64,000 nucleotides of DNA from CAYPKG01 sp964411275 (GTDB lineage: Bacteria > Bacillota > Clostridia > Christensenellales > CAG-138), in the NCBI GenBank assembly GCA_964411275.1, contig CAYPKG010000003.1, forward strand, positions 50,680 through 114,679, in the 5' to 3' direction. Positions within the stretch are counted from its first letter, which is position 1. Every line of letters starts with the position of its first letter. Both the position numbers and the translations under genes were made by a program. The notes below the pieces were generated by a model. That model made no database searches, was not told where the DNA came from, and saw nothing but the letters and a program-made list of their open reading frames with translations. Below are positions 24,784-32,315 of this stretch, piece by piece.

Positions 24784-26303
24784 AACGGCATACGGACGAG
24801 GCCAGGGTCATTGCACAACGCATCCGGGAGCAGGTTGCGCTTTTGTCCTCCCCAGGAACCCGCACCCCGGCGCTGTCCGAACTCTGCGCGTTATCCAAAA
24901 GCGAGGGGAACCGCAAGGAGATCGACCGGCTGCTGCCCAACCGCAAGGTTCTTTTCTGCGCGCTTTCGGCACAGCAGCCCAAAACCCGCAAGAACGCAGC
25001 GCGGCTGTTGGGCGCGCTTGCCCACGCCGGGGACGACGAGGTTTTAATCGCCGCGCTTGCGGCAGAGGAAACCCGGTTTGTACGCCCGTCCATAATACTT
25101 GCCCTGGGTGCGCTCAATACCCCGAAAACCCAGACATATTTGAAAACGCTTCCCATCCCGGAAGGGGAGGACAAGCACGACCAGGAGGAGGCCGCCGCCA
25201 TCCGCACGGCGCTTTCGCGCACCACGCCCATCACCCGGCACCCCTTTACGGGGCTGACCGGTCCCGCCCGGATAGAATTGATGGCCCCCGCCGGGTTTGG
25301 CCCGCTGCTTGCGGCGGAGCTCAAGGAGCTTGGGCTTCCTACACCCCGCCGGGTCTTCCCAGACGGCGTGCGGCTGGAAACCCAGGACCTCTCGAAACTC
25401 TATCGCGCCCGCTGCTTTGCGGAGGCTCTTTTCCCTCTGGCCCAGGACATCCAATGCGCCGTTTCGGACCCTGCTAAGGCCGGACAGGCTGTGGCCGCCG
25501 CTGTCCGCGGGCCGCTTATGCAGCTTGTGTCCAGCAGTCATGCAGGGGAGCCGCCTTATGCCTATCGGGTGGAATGCCGGTTTGAAACCGACCGGGGCGG
25601 GTTTGCCCGGGCGTTCGCCGCACGGCTGGACGGGGGTGGGACGCATTTTTACAACAGCCCCTCCCAGTACGAGCTGGAAATCCGGGTGGAGCCCGGAGCA
25701 CTAGGGCGGCTTAATGCGCTGTTAAAGCTTTATACCTATCGGGATCAGCGCTTTGAGTATCGAAAGCACCGTCTAAGCGCTTCCATCCATCCTGCCATCG
25801 CGGCTGCCCTGTGCCGATATTCCCTGGAATTCTGCGAACCGGGCAAGCCCCTTCGCGTGCTGGACCCCTGTTGCGGCAGCGGAACGCTGTTGATCGAGCG
25901 GGGGCTACTGTCTCCCTGCGCGGCGCTTACCGGGGTTGACATAGCGAAAAACGCCATTGATATGGCAAAGGAAAATGGCCATCTCGCCCACAGCCCGGCT
26001 CGGTTTTTGCAAAAGGATTGCCTGGCGTTCACGGCGGACGCGCCCTTTGATCTCGTCATCAGCAACCTCCCCTTCGGCAGCCGGGTGGGCACCCATAAGG
26101 ACAACGAACGGCTGTATGCGGGGCTGGTTGAAAAGCTCCCGGAATGGCTTGCCCCAGGCGGCACAGCCATCCTTTATACGATGGAATATACGCTTCTCAA
26201 GCGGTGTTTGGCTCTTCAGCAAAGCTTGGTTCCCGCCGGGAAAGCCCGGACGCAAGCGGGCGGGCTGATGCCCTTTGTGGTCGCGATAAAGAAAAGGAAA
26301 TAG
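24780..26303 (+). CDS. RNA (guanine-N2)-methyltransferase-like protein with N-terminal HEAT-like repeats
   Basis: 507 residues. The first about 150 residues are short amphipathic helices like HEAT repeats (TRKNAARLLGALAHA). A middle region resembling the THUMP-linked part of RlmL/Trm14 enzymes follows (about 165-330). The C-terminal SAM-dependent methyltransferase has the SAM loop LDPCCGSGTLLIE and the catalytic-type SNLPFGSRVG. Related proteins methylate rRNA or tRNA guanines. The HEAT module is uncommon in this family and may bind RNA or a ribosomal protein. The gene overlaps the MurG-like gene by four bases and ends at a good terminator. Confidence 0.75.
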   Translation: MKRHTDEARVIAQRIREQVALLSSPGTRTPALSELCALSKSEGNRKEIDRLLPNRKVLFCALSAQQPKTRKNAARLLGALAHAGDDEVLIAALAAEETRFVRPSIILALGALNTPKTQTYLKTLPIPEGEDKHDQEEAAAIRTALSRTTPITRHPFTGLTGPARIELMAPAGFGPLLAAELKELGLPTPRRVFPDGVRLETQDLSKLYRARCFAEALFPLAQDIQCAVSDPAKAGQAVAAAVRGPLMQLVSSSHAGEPPYAYRVECRFETDRGGFARAFAARLDGGGTHFYNSPSQYELEIRVEPGALGRLNALLKLYTYRDQRFEYRKHRLSASIHPAIAAALCRYSLEFCEPGKPLRVLDPCCGSGTLLIERGLLSPCAALTGVDIAKNAIDMAKENGHLAHSPARFLQKDCLAFTADAPFDLVISNLPFGSRVGTHKDNERLYAGLVEKLPEWLAPGGTAILYTMEYTLLKRCLALQQSLVPAGKARTQAGGLMPFVVAIKKRK

Positions 26304-26304
26304 G

Positions 26305-26324
26305 ACGCCCTATGGGCGTTTTTT
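26305..26324 (+). terminator. Intrinsic terminator after the methyltransferase gene
   Basis: ACGCCC-TAT-GGGCGT followed by TTTTTT, starting two bases after the stop codon at 26303. Confidence 0.85.
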
Positions 26325-26331
26325 GACTACA

Positions 26332-28371
26332 TTATTCCCCCTGTGCGCCGCTGACGATGCTGTAATAAGCGCCGGATGTTATCCGGTACACCAGCACATA
26401 GAGAACGGCAAATATCACGTAGCAGCCCGCCATGACTGCGGCAAGCAGCCCCGTATTGGTGAGATTGAATATCCGAAGAAGAAGCGCGATCATGGGAAAG
26501 GCGAATGTGAGATGCACCCCCGCCGTAACCAGCGGCAGGAAAAACACCGTCAACAGCTGAGAGTTGATGCTTTTTTTAATCTCCCGCTTCGTGAGCCCCA
26601 CCTTTTGCATGATCATAAAGCGGGACCGGTCCTCATACCCTTCCGAAATCTGCTTATAGTACATGATGAGCACCGCCGCGAAAATGAACACGATCCCCAG
26701 CAAAATCCCCAGGAAAAACAAGCCGCCATACAGGGAATAGAAGTTCTGGCGTTCTCTCGCGATGCATTCACGGCCTATTCTGGGGAATTCGCTGGCGTTG
26801 TTTATCAATTGATTAAGCTCCCCGGAAATCCCGTCAAAAACGTCGATGATCGCGCTATCGTCCAGGCTTAGGTCAAATCCGTAATACGTGTGCAAATAGG
26901 ATTGGTTCCTCCCATACACCGCCGCCTGCTCTGCGCTCACCTCTTGGATCACCGAAAGATCCGGCACGATAATGAACAGGGACGGGATCATCTGCATGGC
27001 GTCGATGCCATGATCCACGAACTCTGGCAGTATTTTAACCCGCATAGTGGGGATATCGTGTATCCGGATGCTTTCCTCAATATACTTCATTTTGCTGGCG
27101 TAGAGAAATACCTCATCGTCCTTTAGGGTTTCTTGTTTCCCCATCATGCGGTTATAATCCCCAATCGGCACAAAAAACAACTGCACAAGCTGTTCGTGCA
27201 CCGAAAGCTGAACCCCGCGCCTGTCAGGCCGTTCAAATGTGATCCTGTCACCCGCAAGGCACCCCGCCACATCCAGATACCGGTACTGGAGAACATTTTC
27301 TGCATTGAGATTGTTTTTCTGGAGCGCGGTTTCGATGATCTGATCCACTTGCTCTACATATTCCGGCTCAAAGGAGTATGTGTCCACAACGATATCCCGG
27401 GGATACCGGGTCCTAAGGCTATCCTCCGCGCCAATGTACAGGCAGGCGGTAGATGAGATCATCACCAGCACCATAGTGGACAGGATGCAGATGGACGCCA
27501 GGCCCGCGCCGTTGCGCTTCATCCTGTATGTCATGGACGAAATCGATATAAAATGGTTTGTTTGATAATAATAGTTCTTGTTTTTTTGCAAAAGCCTGCA
27601 CGGCGCCACCGACCCCGCCACGAACAGCAGGTACGTGGCGATGATCACCAGGATGACCGCCACAAAAAACCAAAAAAGCGCGCTGGCTGGATCCTTCACG
27701 TTGAGCGCCAAATAATAGGCTGCACCCAGCACAGCGACGCCCAGCAGCGCCACCAGCCAGTTCGCCTTGGGCGGTTTTTCCCCTACCATCTCGCCGTGCA
27801 GCAGTTCCACCGGCTTTGAAACATGGACTTCCCGCAATGTGCGCAGGAGAATGAGGAAAAATATTACGGCAAAGAGTATGATGGTGATAACCACCTCTTT
27901 GATTTCCACGGAAAACGCAAACCCGACGTTTGCGTGGAGCATCCAGGCCACGAAAAGCTCCGCAAGCTTTGAAAACAGAATGCCGCAAACCAGGCCGCAG
28001 ACCAGGGAAATCCCGCCGATCATCAAGCTTTCCCACACGAGAATGCGCCCTAAGCTCTGTTTGCCCATGCCGAGAATGTTGTACAGCCCAAACTCCGTTT
28101 TGCGCCTGCGAATGAGAAACGAGTTTGTGTAAAACAGGAATATCAGGGAAAACACGCCGATCACGCCTTTTCCCAGCGCTAAAACCATCTGCATGTTTTC
28201 GCCGCGGGGCATTTCCTTTACGGATTGGTTCACCGACAGGAACGCCACGATATAGAACATCATCACCATGCCGATACAGGTCAACAGGTAGGGAACATAG
28301 GTTTTTCGGTTTTTTGAGATGCCGGACCAGGCAAGGCGGGGATAAAATCCCATTTTCTTTCCCGTTTTCAT
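26332..28371 (-). CDS. Bce-type ABC transporter permease
   Basis: 679 residues, FtsX-like, with about ten helices and one large extracellular domain (about residues 310-530) between helices 7 and 8. This is the layout of BceB/VraG/PsdB, which sense and free cell-wall precursors from peptide antibiotics. The start overlaps the ATPase stop by four bases. With the ATPase, kinase and regulator it makes a full detoxification module. The large domain decides drug range; bacitracin, nisin-like or defensin-type peptides are all possible. Confidence 0.9.
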   Translation of the reverse strand: MKTGKKMGFYPRLAWSGISKNRKTYVPYLLTCIGMVMMFYIVAFLSVNQSVKEMPRGENMQMVLALGKGVIGVFSLIFLFYTNSFLIRRRKTEFGLYNILGMGKQSLGRILVWESLMIGGISLVCGLVCGILFSKLAELFVAWMLHANVGFAFSVEIKEVVITIILFAVIFFLILLRTLREVHVSKPVELLHGEMVGEKPPKANWLVALLGVAVLGAAYYLALNVKDPASALFWFFVAVILVIIATYLLFVAGSVAPCRLLQKNKNYYYQTNHFISISSMTYRMKRNGAGLASICILSTMVLVMISSTACLYIGAEDSLRTRYPRDIVVDTYSFEPEYVEQVDQIIETALQKNNLNAENVLQYRYLDVAGCLAGDRITFERPDRRGVQLSVHEQLVQLFFVPIGDYNRMMGKQETLKDDEVFLYASKMKYIEESIRIHDIPTMRVKILPEFVDHGIDAMQMIPSLFIIVPDLSVIQEVSAEQAAVYGRNQSYLHTYYGFDLSLDDSAIIDVFDGISGELNQLINNASEFPRIGRECIARERQNFYSLYGGLFFLGILLGIVFIFAAVLIMYYKQISEGYEDRSRFMIMQKVGLTKREIKKSINSQLLTVFFLPLVTAGVHLTFAFPMIALLLRIFNLTNTGLLAAVMAGCYVIFAVLYVLVYRITSGAYYSIVSGAQGE

Positions 28372-29132
28372 TCCCGGCCGCCCCCTGTCGCCAGCATCGT
28401 GAGTGTGTCGGATATCTTTTGGTACAATTGCTCGTTGGTGCTGCGGCCCCGGTAGATCTGATGGAACACCTCGCCGTCCTTGATAAACAGCACCCGCCCC
28501 GCGTGGCTGGCGGCCTTCACGGAATGGGTCACCAACAGGATGGTCTGCCCGTCCTGGTTCAGCGCGGAAAACAGGCGCAGCAGCTCGTCTGTGGCCTTTG
28601 AGTCGAGGGCGCCGGTGGGTTCGTCCGCCAGCACCAGCCTGGGGCCCGTGATCACTGCCCGGGCCACCGCCGAGCGCTGTTTTTGCCCGCCGGATATTTC
28701 ATAAGGGTATTTTTTTAGTATCGTGGAAATCCCCAGCTTTTGCGCGACGGGCGTGAGCCGCTCGGTCATTTCCTGATGCTGCACCCTTGCAAGCACCAGT
28801 GGCAACAATATGTTATCCTCAACGGAAAACGTGTCCAGGAGATTGAATTCCTGAAACACAAACCCGAGATTATCCCGCCGGAACGCGGCGATGTCCCCCT
28901 CCCGCACCTTTGACAGCTCCCGCCCCTCCAGGGTGACGCTGCCGCTTGTGGGTTTGTCGAGAGCAGCCAGCAGGTTTAACAGCGTGGTCTTGCCGCTGCC
29001 GCTTTCTCCCATGATGGCCACATACTCCCCCGCCTCCACGGAAAACGTGACGTTTTTCAGCGCCTCCACCTGATTGCCGCCAAAGCGGGTTGTATATACC
29101 TTGCGCAGGTTTTTGACTTCCAATATTGACAT
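28368..29132 (-). CDS. Bce-type ABC transporter ATP-binding protein
   Basis: 254 residues from ATG 29132. An in-frame ATG three codons upstream lies too close to GGAGG to be used. Walker A GESGSGKTT, Q-loop VFQEFNLLDTF, signature ISGGQKQR, Walker B LVLADEPTGALD and the switch His in LVTHS are all present. It powers the permease encoded by the next gene. A BceR-type operator lies 93-106 bases upstream, and a TACAAT -10 element is at 29166-29171 on the minus strand with a poor -35, as expected for an activator-dependent promoter. Confidence 0.93.
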   Translation of the reverse strand: MSILEVKNLRKVYTTRFGGNQVEALKNVTFSVEAGEYVAIMGESGSGKTTLLNLLAALDKPTSGSVTLEGRELSKVREGDIAAFRRDNLGFVFQEFNLLDTFSVEDNILLPLVLARVQHQEMTERLTPVAQKLGISTILKKYPYEISGGQKQRSAVARAVITGPRLVLADEPTGALDSKATDELLRLFSALNQDGQTILLVTHSVKAASHAGRVLFIKDGEVFHQIYRGRSTNEQLYQKISDTLTMLATGGGRE

Positions 29133-29224
29133 TTGGATCATCCTCCCGGTCGTATCATGATCCTTATTGTATTAGAGCCCAGTCCCGGCCGCCATGACAT
29201 GGGCTTACAAATTGGGGCGGTATC

Positions 29225-29238
29225 TTACAGTTTTGTAA
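29225..29238. promoter_or_regulatory. BceR-type operator upstream of the bceAB-like genes
   Basis: TTACA-GTTT-TGTAA is an exact fit to TNACA-N4-TGTAA, the published half-site arrangement for BceR-like regulators. A further TTACA half-site is at 29205-29209. It lies in the 110 bases between the kinase gene and the ATPase gene, so the transporter genes should be induced separately from the sensor genes. Confidence 0.8.
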
Positions 29239-29242
29239 GGAA

Positions 29243-30232
29243 TCACTCTATTTCCAGGCTATCCCGCCCAAGGCCGATGCAAATGCGGGTCCCTCCGCCG
29301 TCTGCGGCGGTGGCTGCGATGGAGTGCCCCAGGTTATCGCAAATGCGCTTGCAAAGATACAGGCCGATCCCGCTGGCTTTTTTGTCCCCCCGGCCATTAT
29401 ACCCTGTAAAACCGTTTTCGAATATCCGCGCCAGGTCCTCGGTTGCGATGCCGATGCCGGTATCCTCGATGATCAGAACATCCCCCGGCTCCAGCGCGAT
29501 GGAAATGGTTCCGGCCCTGGTGTACTTGAGGGCGTTTGACAGCACCTGCTCGATGACGAACAGCAGCCATTTTTCATCCGTGAGCACCTGCCGGTTCAGG
29601 GGCTCATACGCAAGCCTCAACCTTTTGCGGATGAATTGGGAGGCGAATTTGCGCACCGCCTGCTTTATGATACCGTCGAGATCATACTCTTGAAAAACGT
29701 AGTCTGTGATCCCCGCATCCAGCCGCACATAGCACAGCACCATTTCCACATATTGTTCGATCCGTTGTAGCTCCTCGTTCAGCTCCCTGTTTTTTTCCGA
29801 AGGCTCCCCCTGCAGCGCCAGCTTCATGGAGGAAATGGGCGTTTTGATCTGATGAACCCAAACGGTGTAATAATCGATCATATCCATATACCGCAGGTTC
29901 ATTTGGTCGACGATCTCCCGGTTTCTCTCGAACAGAGTTTTTAATACCATCTGGTATTCTGACTCCAACAGTCCCCGCGGGGCGGGCAGATTTTCAGCGG
30001 TGATGTCAATCTCCTCCATCACCCGCAGCAATGCCCGATGTCTTCTTAAAAAAGCGCGGTAGTTAAAAGCCATGATCAAAATGCCAAAGAACAGGCAGAT
30101 CGCCGTGGCGTACAGTACCGCCTCCAAAGGCAGCCGATACAGCCCGAACAGGACGAAATAGATGAGCCCGAACAGCAGCAGCGCCAACACATAATTTTTT
30201 CTGGATTTCAGATATGCCGCAAACAGCTTCAT
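29243..30232 (-). CDS. Bce-type sensor histidine kinase (intramembrane-sensing)
   Basis: 329 residues. Two N-terminal helices (about 14-31 and 37-56) are joined by a very short outside loop, so it cannot sense ligand alone and takes its signal from the BceB-like permease. Phospho-acceptor His127 is in WVHQIKTPI, followed by N box NALKYT, G1 DTGIGI and G2 ASGIGLYL. The start overlaps the regulator stop by four bases. Only the 110-base spacer separates it from the ATPase gene. Confidence 0.92.
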   Translation of the reverse strand: MKLFAAYLKSRKNYVLALLLFGLIYFVLFGLYRLPLEAVLYATAICLFFGILIMAFNYRAFLRRHRALLRVMEEIDITAENLPAPRGLLESEYQMVLKTLFERNREIVDQMNLRYMDMIDYYTVWVHQIKTPISSMKLALQGEPSEKNRELNEELQRIEQYVEMVLCYVRLDAGITDYVFQEYDLDGIIKQAVRKFASQFIRKRLRLAYEPLNRQVLTDEKWLLFVIEQVLSNALKYTRAGTISIALEPGDVLIIEDTGIGIATEDLARIFENGFTGYNGRGDKKASGIGLYLCKRICDNLGHSIAATAADGGGTRICIGLGRDSLEIE

Positions 30233-30900
30233 TCCACGATATACCCCAAACCCTTTCTGGTTGCGATAAAGTCAAATAACCCAACGGCGTCCAGCTTTTT
30301 GCGCAGGCGGGCTACGTTCACGGTCAGCGTATTCTCATCCACAAAGCTGTCCGTCTCCCACAACCGCTCCATGAGCGCATCCCGGCTGACGATTTCCCCC
30401 TTGCGCTCCATCAGCGCCTGCAATATCCGGTATTCGTTTTTTGTAAGGTCAATTTTCTGCGCCCCAAACGCCAGCTTGGCGTCTGCGGTATTGAGCATGG
30501 CCCCACGGTGCTCCATGATGCCGGTCTGTCCGCTAAAGTCATAGGTTCTTCGCAAAACCGCCTGAATTTTCGCCATCAATACGGTTAGGTCAAAGGGCTT
30601 GGCCACAAAATCATCGCCACCCATCTCCATAGCCATGACGATGTTCATGGCATCGGCCGCGGACGAGATGAATATAATCGGCACCTTGGATACAGCCCTG
30701 ATCTGGCCGCACCAGTGGTACCCGTTGAAAAAGGGCAGGGAAATATCCATCAACACCAGGTGGGGATCGAATTGGGCGAACTCTTTGAGCACCTCCCGGA
30801 AATTTTCCACACATTGGGCCGTGAGCCCCCATGCCTCTATTTTTCTTTTTATGGCCCCCGCGATACCCCCGTCATCCTCTACGATCAGCACACGATACAT
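30229..30900 (-). CDS. Bce-type response regulator (OmpR/PhoB family)
   Basis: 223 residues. The receiver domain carries Asp52 in LVLMDISLP, the acidic pair EDD at 8-10 and Lys in AKPFDL. The C-terminal winged helix ends in ATRKGLGYIVE. AAGGAAAG precedes the ATG. It should be phosphorylated by the coupled kinase and bind the TTACA-N4-TGTAA site at 29225-29238 to switch on the transporter. Confidence 0.93.
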   Translation of the reverse strand: MYRVLIVEDDGGIAGAIKRKIEAWGLTAQCVENFREVLKEFAQFDPHLVLMDISLPFFNGYHWCGQIRAVSKVPIIFISSAADAMNIVMAMEMGGDDFVAKPFDLTVLMAKIQAVLRRTYDFSGQTGIMEHRGAMLNTADAKLAFGAQKIDLTKNEYRILQALMERKGEIVSRDALMERLWETDSFVDENTLTVNVARLRKKLDAVGLFDFIATRKGLGYIVE

Positions 30901-30997
30901 TTTTCGCTTTCCTTAGGCTATTCTTATCTTTATCATACCATCCAGCTCCTGTTTAGAGTGTGAAGAATTCCAGAATTTTCATTCACAAATCCCTGAA

Positions 30998-31030
30998 CAA
31001 AAAACCGCCTTGGCAATGGCCAAGACGGTA
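30998..31030 (-). terminator. Intrinsic terminator of rplJ-rplL
   Basis: On the minus strand ACCGTCTTGGCC and GCCAAGGCGGT form a stem with a three-base loop, followed by TTTTTT. It lies 19 bases after the rplL stop. Confidence 0.85.
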
Positions 31031-31048
31031 TTTTCAAAGGCCGAAGCC

Positions 31049-31417
31049 TTATTTGATTTCGACGGTGGCGCCAACTTCCTTGAGAGCGGCGGCGATCTTC
31101 TCGCACTCTTCCTTGGAGACAGCTTCTTTAACCGCCCTGGGCGCGTTGTCGACCAGCTCTTTGGCTTCCTTGAGGCCGAGGCCGGTGAGTTCACGCACGA
31201 CCTTGATGACCTTGATCTTCTCGGAGCCAATCTCCTTGAGGATCGCGTCGAACTCGGTCTTCTCTTCCACGGCTTCCGCGGCATCGGCGTGGCCGGCAAC
31301 GGCCACGGCGGCGGCAGCGGCGGATACGCCAAACTCCTCCTCCAGGGCCTTCACGAGCTCGGACAGCTCCAGAACGGACATCGCCTTGATATCGGCAATC
31401 AATTGCTCTTTATTCAT
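31049..31417 (-). CDS. rplL: Ribosomal protein bL12 (L7/L12)
   Basis: 122 residues. The N-terminal dimerisation helices (MNKEQLIADIKAMSVLELSE), an Ala-rich hinge (about 32-50) and the C-terminal factor-binding domain with KVIKVVRELTGLGLKEAK are complete. It forms the stalk with L10 that recruits translation factors. It follows rplJ by 49 bases in the same operon. rplK and rplA, often just upstream, are not here. Confidence 0.98.
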   Translation of the reverse strand: MNKEQLIADIKAMSVLELSELVKALEEEFGVSAAAAAVAVAGHADAAEAVEEKTEFDAILKEIGSEKIKVIKVVRELTGLGLKEAKELVDNAPRAVKEAVSKEECEKIAAALKEVGATVEIK

Positions 31418-31466
31418 CGTTATTTCTCCTTATTCGTATTGTTTGTGGTTGTGTTGCGTCTTGCCG

Positions 31467-32078
31467 TTACTCGGCTGCGGGTGCTTCTTGTGTAGCCTCT
31501 TCCGCAGCTTCCACACGCACTTCTACAGGCGCCTGCCCGGGCTCCCCGGCTTGTGTTCCGGCCGCTGCCGCAACAGCGTCCGCGCCGCCCTTTTTCGCGA
31601 TCTGGTCGAGTACAATCGCCAGTCCGGAAATGGGGGACATCATGCTGCCCAGCAAGCGGGCGATGAGTACTTCGCGAGACGGCAGGTCCGCAATGGCGTT
31701 GATCACGTCTTCGCTTTCTACTTTGCCTTCCACGATACCGCCTTTGATGGCGCATTTCTTGGTCTTCTTGATGAACTCCTTCAGTATCTTGGCGGGAGCG
31801 ACAGCGTCATCATACCCAAACGCAAACGCGGACGGCCCCTTGAGCATCTCCTTGATGGACTCGTCAATCCCCGCAGCTTCTGCCGCGCGCTCCACGATGC
31901 CATTCTTCAGAACCACGTACTCGACCCCGGCCTTGCGCATTTCGTTTCTGAGATTTGTCGCTTCCCCCACGGTCAAGCCGCGATAATCATAAAGGATCAC
32001 GGACTTGGCCTTCTGGATCTTCTCCTGTACCTCGGCGACCTTGGCAGCCTTCAGCTCGATAATCTGAATGTTTGCCAT
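31467..32078 (-). CDS. rplJ: Ribosomal protein uL10
   Basis: 203 residues from ATG 32078 with GGAGGTG upstream. The N-terminal rRNA-binding domain (KSVILYDYRGLTVGEATNLRNEMRKAG style) and the C-terminal helix that holds L12 dimers are visible. It has an Ala/Glu-rich tail of about 30 residues (from about 172) that many L10 proteins lack. The gene is preceded by a leader with an attenuator-like hairpin and a strong promoter, so it is probably autoregulated by the L10-L12 complex. Confidence 0.96.
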   Translation of the reverse strand: MANIQIIELKAAKVAEVQEKIQKAKSVILYDYRGLTVGEATNLRNEMRKAGVEYVVLKNGIVERAAEAAGIDESIKEMLKGPSAFAFGYDDAVAPAKILKEFIKKTKKCAIKGGIVEGKVESEDVINAIADLPSREVLIARLLGSMMSPISGLAIVLDQIAKKGGADAVAAAAGTQAGEPGQAPVEVRVEAAEEATQEAPAAE

Positions 32079-32242
32079 GGTTTCACCTCCTTCTTGAAAT
32101 TTATGAACAAAAGATCCTTCCGCCAATTGACAGAAGGATCGAACATGCAAACAAAAACGTTTTGCGTTTCACCTCGGCGGGATATTAAGCGCCTCACATG
32201 GCGCACCTGCTGTCTATGGCAACCAGTATTCTTTTTTCACCG
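32079..32242 (-). ncRNA. Ribosomal protein L10 leader (predicted)
   Basis: About 164 bases lie between the predicted transcription start and the rplJ ATG. This is the size and position of L10 leaders in Firmicutes, where the L10-L12 complex binds a kink-turn and favours termination. GCGCCATGTGAGGCGC is a hairpin in the middle. The leader type is judged by context; no covariance model was run. Confidence 0.6.
32106..32140 (-). terminator. Attenuator hairpin in the rplJ leader
   Basis: On the minus strand GATCCTTC pairs with GAAGGATC around a 12-base loop and is followed by TTTTGTT, about 30 bases before the rplJ ATG. It is well placed to stop transcription before the gene. Confidence 0.7.
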
Positions 32243-32248
32243 TGGGTT

Positions 32249-32277
32249 ATTGTATCACGCTAATAGCCCCATGTCAA
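32249..32277 (-). promoter_or_regulatory. Sigma-A promoter of rplJ-rplL
   Basis: On the minus strand TTGACA (32277-32272), a 17-base spacer and TACAAT (32254-32249). The -35 box is perfect. A 12-base GC-only inverted repeat (32278-32307) sits directly upstream; it may end the TRAP operon, although it has no T run. Confidence 0.85.
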
Positions 32278-32315
32278 GCGCCGCCGCCCCAAATCGGGCG
32301 GCGGCGCGCATGATA

